From positions 245,293-309,292 of the forward strand of contig NZ_LQZT01000048.1 of the NCBI RefSeq assembly GCF_001703635.1: 64,000 bases of DNA, read 5' to 3'. The notes under the pieces are model-generated. The model searched no databases and was not told where the DNA came from. It worked only from the letters and a program-made list of their open reading frames with translations. The stretch comes from Parahoeflea olei (GTDB taxonomy: Bacteria > Pseudomonadota > Alphaproteobacteria > Rhizobiales > Rhizobiaceae). The position numbers were made by a program, and so were the translations under genes. Shown here piece after piece: positions 60,320 to 64,000 of this stretch (positions are counted from its first letter, which is position 1; the number at the start of each line of letters is the position of its first letter).

Positions 60320-60763
60320 TCACTGGTGATCGCCAGTTGAAGCATTGGGGCCTCGCCCTTCAATGTCGCGCGAAAGCTCTTTCAAGAATCTGTCTCCGGT
60401 CGCCAGTCGCTTGCCGAGCGTCTGCATGAAGCCCTCGAACCGCTCCAGCCCCTTGGCACGGCCTGAGGCTTGCGTCGCGTCGGGCAGGACTGGCGTGAAG
60501 GTCAGCCAATAGCGGACGAACAGCGAGATGGCCTCGCCGAGCACGGCGAGATCTTCGTCGATCGTATCGATCTGACGGCCGAACTTGTCGAGCCGCCGCG
60601 ACATCGCCGCCTCCAGCCTCTCGGTCGTATCGCCGGAGAGGAACGATGCCACGGCGGCTTCGATGATGGCGGATTTGGAGATGTTCCGGCGCAGTGCCAG
60701 CGCCTCGACCTGTTTGAGCAGGGCTGGGTCGAAATAGACGTTCATGCGCGTGCGTGGTGTCAT
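60320..60763 (-). CDS. CopG-like ribbon-helix-helix protein of the conjugation module
   Basis: A 147-residue protein with a CopG/MetJ-type N terminus (RMNVYFDPALLKQVEALALRRNISKSAIIEAAVASFL) and a helical C-terminal part. In related ICEs it lies between traG and trbB. It may regulate transfer genes or act in relaxosome assembly. It starts 10 bases after the traG stop and is convergent with the NADAR gene, 23 bases apart. Confidence 0.87.
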   Translation of the reverse strand: MTPRTRMNVYFDPALLKQVEALALRRNISKSAIIEAAVASFLSGDTTERLEAAMSRRLDKFGRQIDTIDEDLAVLGEAISLFVRYWLTFTPVLPDATQASGRAKGLERFEGFMQTLGKRLATGDRFLKELSRDIEGRGPNASTGDHQ

Positions 60764-60773
60764 GGCGCGCTCC

Positions 60774-62759
60774 TCAAAGCTCTATGCCGTCGCCGGGATC
60801 GAGCGAGGCTTGCCGCGCGACCACCCGCATTCGCGCACGCATTGCATTGGCTTTGGCGGCATCGACATCGGGTTCGTCGTCCAGAAGCTCGAACTCCTGC
60901 GCGGGCGATGGCGGCGGAGGCAGGATTTCTTCATGCTCGTGCAATTCCGGCTCACGGCGGATGCCGGCATTGGCGGGATCGCCGCCATCGCCGCCGACGC
61001 TCGCCGCGCCGGCATGGCCCGCCGCTGCGACGACACGGCCCGACCAATCATCGGTCGTCGGGGCATTCGAAGGCCCGACCGCCAGCTCGGACGGCGCGAT
61101 GATGCGTTCCTTCAAGCGCGCGTCCTCGAAATACTTCGCCTTGGTCGCGCGGATCGGCGGCGTGCCCGCGACCATGACGATTTCCTCATGTGGCGGGAGC
61201 TGCATGATCTCACCCGGCGTCAGCAGCGGGCGCGCGGTTTCCTGCCGTGAAACCATGAGATGTCCCAGCCAGGGCGACAGCCGGTGACCGGCATAGTTGG
61301 TGGAATCGCGCAGCTCGGTCGCGGTGCCGAGAGCGTCCGACACGCGCTTGGCGGTGCGCTCGTCGTTCGTGGCGAAACTGACGCGGACATGGCAATTGTC
61401 GAGGATGGCGTTGTTCGGCCCATACGCCCGCTCGATCTGGTTGAGACTCTGGGCGATCAGGAAGCCCTTGAGGCCGTAGCCCGCCATGAAGGCGAGCGCA
61501 GATTCGAAGAAGTCGAGCCGACCCAGCGCCGGAAATTCGTCCAGCATGAGCAGCAGCCGATGGCGTTCTCCGGAGGTGGTCAGCTCCTCAGTCAGCCGGC
61601 GGCCGATCTGGTTGAGGATCAGGCGAATGAGCGGCTTGGTGCGGTTGATGTCGGAAGGCGGCACGACAAGGTAGAGGCTGACGGCTTTCCTGCTGCCGAC
61701 GAGATCGGCGATGCGCCAGTCGCAGCGTGCAGTCACACGCGCCACCACCGGATCACGGTAGAGGCCGAGGAACGACATGGCGGTCGACAGCACGCCCGAC
61801 CGCTCATTGTCGGACTTGTTCAGCAACTCGCGGGCCGACGAGGCGATGACGGGATGAACGCCGGCTTCGCCGAGATGCGGCGTGTCCATCATCGCGCGCA
61901 AAGTGGCTTCGACCGGGCGGCGCGGATCGGAGAGGAAATTGGCGACGCCTGCGAGCGTCTTGTCCTTCTCCGCATAGAGAACATGCAGGATCGCGCCGAC
62001 CAGCAATGAATGGCTGGTTTTTTCCCAATGGTTGCGCTTGTCGAGCGAGCCTTCGGGATCGACCAGGATGTCGGCGATGTTCTGGACGTCGCGGACTTCC
62101 CATTCCCCTTGCCGGACCTCTAGCAGCGGATTGTAGGCGGACGATTTCGCATTGGTCGGATCGAACAACAGGACGCGACCATGCTTGGCTCGAAAGCCAG
62201 CGGTCAGGCCCCAATTCTCGCCCTTGATGTCGTGGACGATGCAGCTTCCCGGCCAGGTGAGCAGGGTCGGGACGACGAGGCCGACGCCCTTGCCCGATCG
62301 GGTCGGGGCGAAGCACAGCACGTGCTCGGGGCCGTCATGGCGCAGGTAGTCGCAATCATAGCGACCGAGCACGACGCCATCTGGACCGAGCAGGCCGGCG
62401 GCGCGGATTTCCTTGTTTTCGGCCCAGCGTGCCGATCCGTAGGTCGCGACATTGCGCGCCTCGCGCGACCGGATGATGGACATGGTGATCGCGGCAACGA
62501 TGGCGAAAAGGCCGCCGGATATTGCGATGATGCCGCCCTCGGTGAAGATCGCGGGGGCATAGGCATCGAAAGAGAACCACCACCAGAAGAAGGCGGGTGG
62601 GTAATAGATCGGCCATCCCGCCAGCTCGAACCAGGGGCTTCCAAGCTGCGCCTGAAAGCCGAGCCGCCACGCGGTCCATTGGGTCGCCAACCACATCATC
62701 ACGAACACGATGGTCAGGACGACGGCAATCTGACCCCAGAGAATTCGGCCTCCACGCAT
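60774..62759 (-). CDS. traG: TraG/VirD4-family type IV coupling protein
   Basis: Membrane ATPase that brings the relaxosome to the channel, 661 residues. Two N-terminal membrane segments (about 5-25 and 75-100), then Walker A APTRSGKGVGL near residue 155 and Walker B LLLMLDEFPALGR near 405, and a variable acidic, Pro-rich tail. I chose the ATG at 62759 with GGAG five bases upstream over a TTG 18 bases earlier. That GGAG is part of an inverted repeat that could form a repressing hairpin. Confidence 0.94.
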   Translation of the reverse strand: MRGGRILWGQIAVVLTIVFVMMWLATQWTAWRLGFQAQLGSPWFELAGWPIYYPPAFFWWWFSFDAYAPAIFTEGGIIAISGGLFAIVAAITMSIIRSREARNVATYGSARWAENKEIRAAGLLGPDGVVLGRYDCDYLRHDGPEHVLCFAPTRSGKGVGLVVPTLLTWPGSCIVHDIKGENWGLTAGFRAKHGRVLLFDPTNAKSSAYNPLLEVRQGEWEVRDVQNIADILVDPEGSLDKRNHWEKTSHSLLVGAILHVLYAEKDKTLAGVANFLSDPRRPVEATLRAMMDTPHLGEAGVHPVIASSARELLNKSDNERSGVLSTAMSFLGLYRDPVVARVTARCDWRIADLVGSRKAVSLYLVVPPSDINRTKPLIRLILNQIGRRLTEELTTSGERHRLLLMLDEFPALGRLDFFESALAFMAGYGLKGFLIAQSLNQIERAYGPNNAILDNCHVRVSFATNDERTAKRVSDALGTATELRDSTNYAGHRLSPWLGHLMVSRQETARPLLTPGEIMQLPPHEEIVMVAGTPPIRATKAKYFEDARLKERIIAPSELAVGPSNAPTTDDWSGRVVAAAGHAGAASVGGDGGDPANAGIRREPELHEHEEILPPPPSPAQEFELLDDEPDVDAAKANAMRARMRVVARQASLDPGDGIEL

Positions 62760-62763
62760 ACGA

Positions 62764-62794
62764 GCTCCAATCGGCAAAATTGTTGGAGCCGATC
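62764..62794 (-). promoter_or_regulatory. traG leader with mutually exclusive hairpins over the ribosome binding site
   Basis: On the - strand, GCTCCAA (62789-62783) can pair with TTGGAGC (62770-62764), which contains the traG ribosome binding site GGAG. An overlapping alternative pairs GATCGGC (62794-62788) with GCCGATT and leaves GGAG free. The two cannot form together. As DNA, the 7-base inverted repeat could instead be a protein site. Confidence 0.5.
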
Positions 62795-62887
62795 AAAGAA
62801 TGCGGGATTTCGGAAGGAGCAACAGTTAAGACGATGCTGGAGGGCGGCCGGATACTGTCGACGGCGAATAGGATGGGCGCGTCAGAT

Positions 62888-63883
62888 CTATTCTGCGCAC
62901 GCCGTGGTTTCTGTTCGCCGCATCTTCGATGCCAGTGTGAGCAGATTTCGTAATGCGGCGCCGCGATTGTTCGGTGACCAGACCGCCGAGAAAACCACGG
63001 GATCAGGTTCATCAATGATCGGAACAAGCGCGACACCGAACGTAGGAGAAAGCTGGCTCGCAGCTCCTAACAGCGTGATTCCGAAGCCCTGCGCTACCAT
63101 GGATAGAAGTGTGCCGCGCTCAACCGCGAATCGATGGATGGCAGGCGGCGGCCACCCTCGGGCAAGCCGCAAGATAATATGGTCGTGAACTTGTGGTCCG
63201 GTCCCACCATGGCGGACAAGAAAAGTCTCGGCAGCGAGATCAGTCCACTGGACACCTACCCGGCCGGCCAGTCTATGCTTTGACGGGAGCGCGACGACGA
63301 GCGGCTCAGTCCATATCGGTCGGGAATGGCAATCGGGCAGCTCAAAAGTGCCAACAAGGAACGCCACGTCGAGCTGACGGGCGCGTAGTTGCGTAATGGC
63401 GTCGCGTGCCGATCCTTCGGCCATATCAAGTGCTATGGCCGGATATTGCTCACGGTATCGCGTCAGCAGGCGATCGAGAAAGCTGCCTGCTATCAGGCCG
63501 TGAACACCGACGCGCAGGCGGCCGGATTCTCCCGATGCCGCCAAGCTTGCGGATTTCACAGCATTCTCAAGGTGGTCGACGCCGGCTGTCACGCGTTCGA
63601 CAAAATAGCGTCCAGCTTCCGTCAGGCGAACGCCGCGGGTATTGCGCTCGAAGAGCGGAGTGCCAAGCTCATCTTCCAGCGCCTTTATGCGAGCGCTGAC
63701 ACTTGACTGGCTGGTGCCCAATGCTTTCGCCGCGTGGTGAAAGTTGAGATGCTCCGCAACGGCAATTGCTTGAATCAACGAGGCCATAGAGATGCGGTTG
63801 CGCAGGATCGCACAGCAGGTCAATGGTTTCGGTTCTGCTTCTGTTGACCTATTCGTTTGCCCGGCCTTGTTAGCGACGGCCAT
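62888..63883 (-). CDS. LysR-family transcriptional regulator
   Basis: A 331-residue regulator with the LysR helix-turn-helix (MASLIQAIAVAEHLNFHHAAKALGTSQSSVSARIKALEDELG) and a periplasmic-binding-protein-like effector domain from about residue 120. From the ATG at 63883 there are about 32 extra residues before the usual LysR start; the ATG at 63787 would give a more typical 299-residue protein. It lies 128 bases upstream of traG on the same strand and may control the transfer genes, as LysR-type genes do near traG in related elements. Confidence 0.88.
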   Translation of the reverse strand: MAVANKAGQTNRSTEAEPKPLTCCAILRNRISMASLIQAIAVAEHLNFHHAAKALGTSQSSVSARIKALEDELGTPLFERNTRGVRLTEAGRYFVERVTAGVDHLENAVKSASLAASGESGRLRVGVHGLIAGSFLDRLLTRYREQYPAIALDMAEGSARDAITQLRARQLDVAFLVGTFELPDCHSRPIWTEPLVVALPSKHRLAGRVGVQWTDLAAETFLVRHGGTGPQVHDHIILRLARGWPPPAIHRFAVERGTLLSMVAQGFGITLLGAASQLSPTFGVALVPIIDEPDPVVFSAVWSPNNRGAALRNLLTLASKMRRTETTACAE

Positions 63884-64000
63884 GGAATGCGCTCCTCCGT
63901 GCTCGCTTCACTCGTGGCCATCGCACTCGAAAATGAGGAATCCATCTAAAGCGTGTCGCAGCTTTTCAGATTCGGAATTCCCTGATTGATTTATTTGTGA
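63884..64000. other. Right edge of the window
   Basis: Upstream region of the LysR gene; I see no gene or clear motif. The ICE continues past this point because no right attachment site has appeared. Confidence 0.4.

Overview
The window is GC-rich alphaproteobacterial chromosome, most likely Rhizobiales (Rhizobiaceae or a Hoeflea-like relative). Supporting signs are the ActS/ActR redox pair, a Sinorhizobium-type phospholipid N-methyltransferase beside dnaJ, an AbcR-like small RNA beside polA, MmcB, and a gene order (malate synthase G, L,D-transpeptidase, mmcB, actR, actS; then polA, PBP1A, dnaK, dnaJ, pmtA, pyrF) that I recall from Sinorhizobium and Agrobacterium. The genus is a guess; no rRNA is present.

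From 1 to about 46.8 kb the content is core chromosome. 0.2-8.4 kb: malate synthase G, a lipoprotein L,D-transpeptidase, MmcB, ActR/ActS and helicase HrpB. 8.4-12 kb: a YnjBCD-type ABC importer whose last gene overlaps hrpB by 4 bases. 12-19.4 kb: DNA polymerase I, a three-hairpin small RNA, an M20 dipeptidase and a class A penicillin-binding protein. 19.6-29 kb: dnaK with an RpoH-like promoter, an acyltransferase, dnaJ, pmtA, an FMN reductase, pyrF, a DUF1330 protein, an NDUFA9-like protein, a TSUP transporter and a previously easy-to-miss 51-residue secreted protein. 29-33.4 kb: uppP, a GST/queG/epimerase operon and an RlpA-like protein. 33.4-42 kb: a tightly overlapped catabolic operon (M20 amidohydrolase, complete peptide-type ABC importer, aldehyde dehydrogenase, SDR). 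42-46.8 kb: an RsmB-like methyltransferase, TspO, a thioesterase, an MTA/SAH nucleosidase and guaA.

From 46.8 kb to the right edge is the left part of an integrative and conjugative element (ICE) inserted at the 3' end of guaA. It carries a P4-type tyrosine integrase with a cluster of 9-base repeats upstream, an AlpA-like regulator, and a Tn4371/IncP-like mating-pair operon (trbBCDEJKLFGI plus a DUF2274 gene), then a CopG-type protein, the TraG/VirD4 coupling protein and a LysR regulator. No relaxase, replication genes or right attachment site are in the window, so the element continues beyond 64 kb.

The most interesting part is at 58.6-60.3 kb. Between copG and trbB, which normally adjoin in one operon, sits a two-gene cassette on the opposite strand with lower GC than its surroundings. 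It encodes a phosphoribosyltransferase-fold protein with a PRPP-loop motif and a NADAR-family hydrolase. This looks like ICE cargo, plausibly a conflict or anti-phage module built on nucleotide or ADP-ribose chemistry. The leaders of traG and trbB also show alternative hairpins that would hide their ribosome binding sites.
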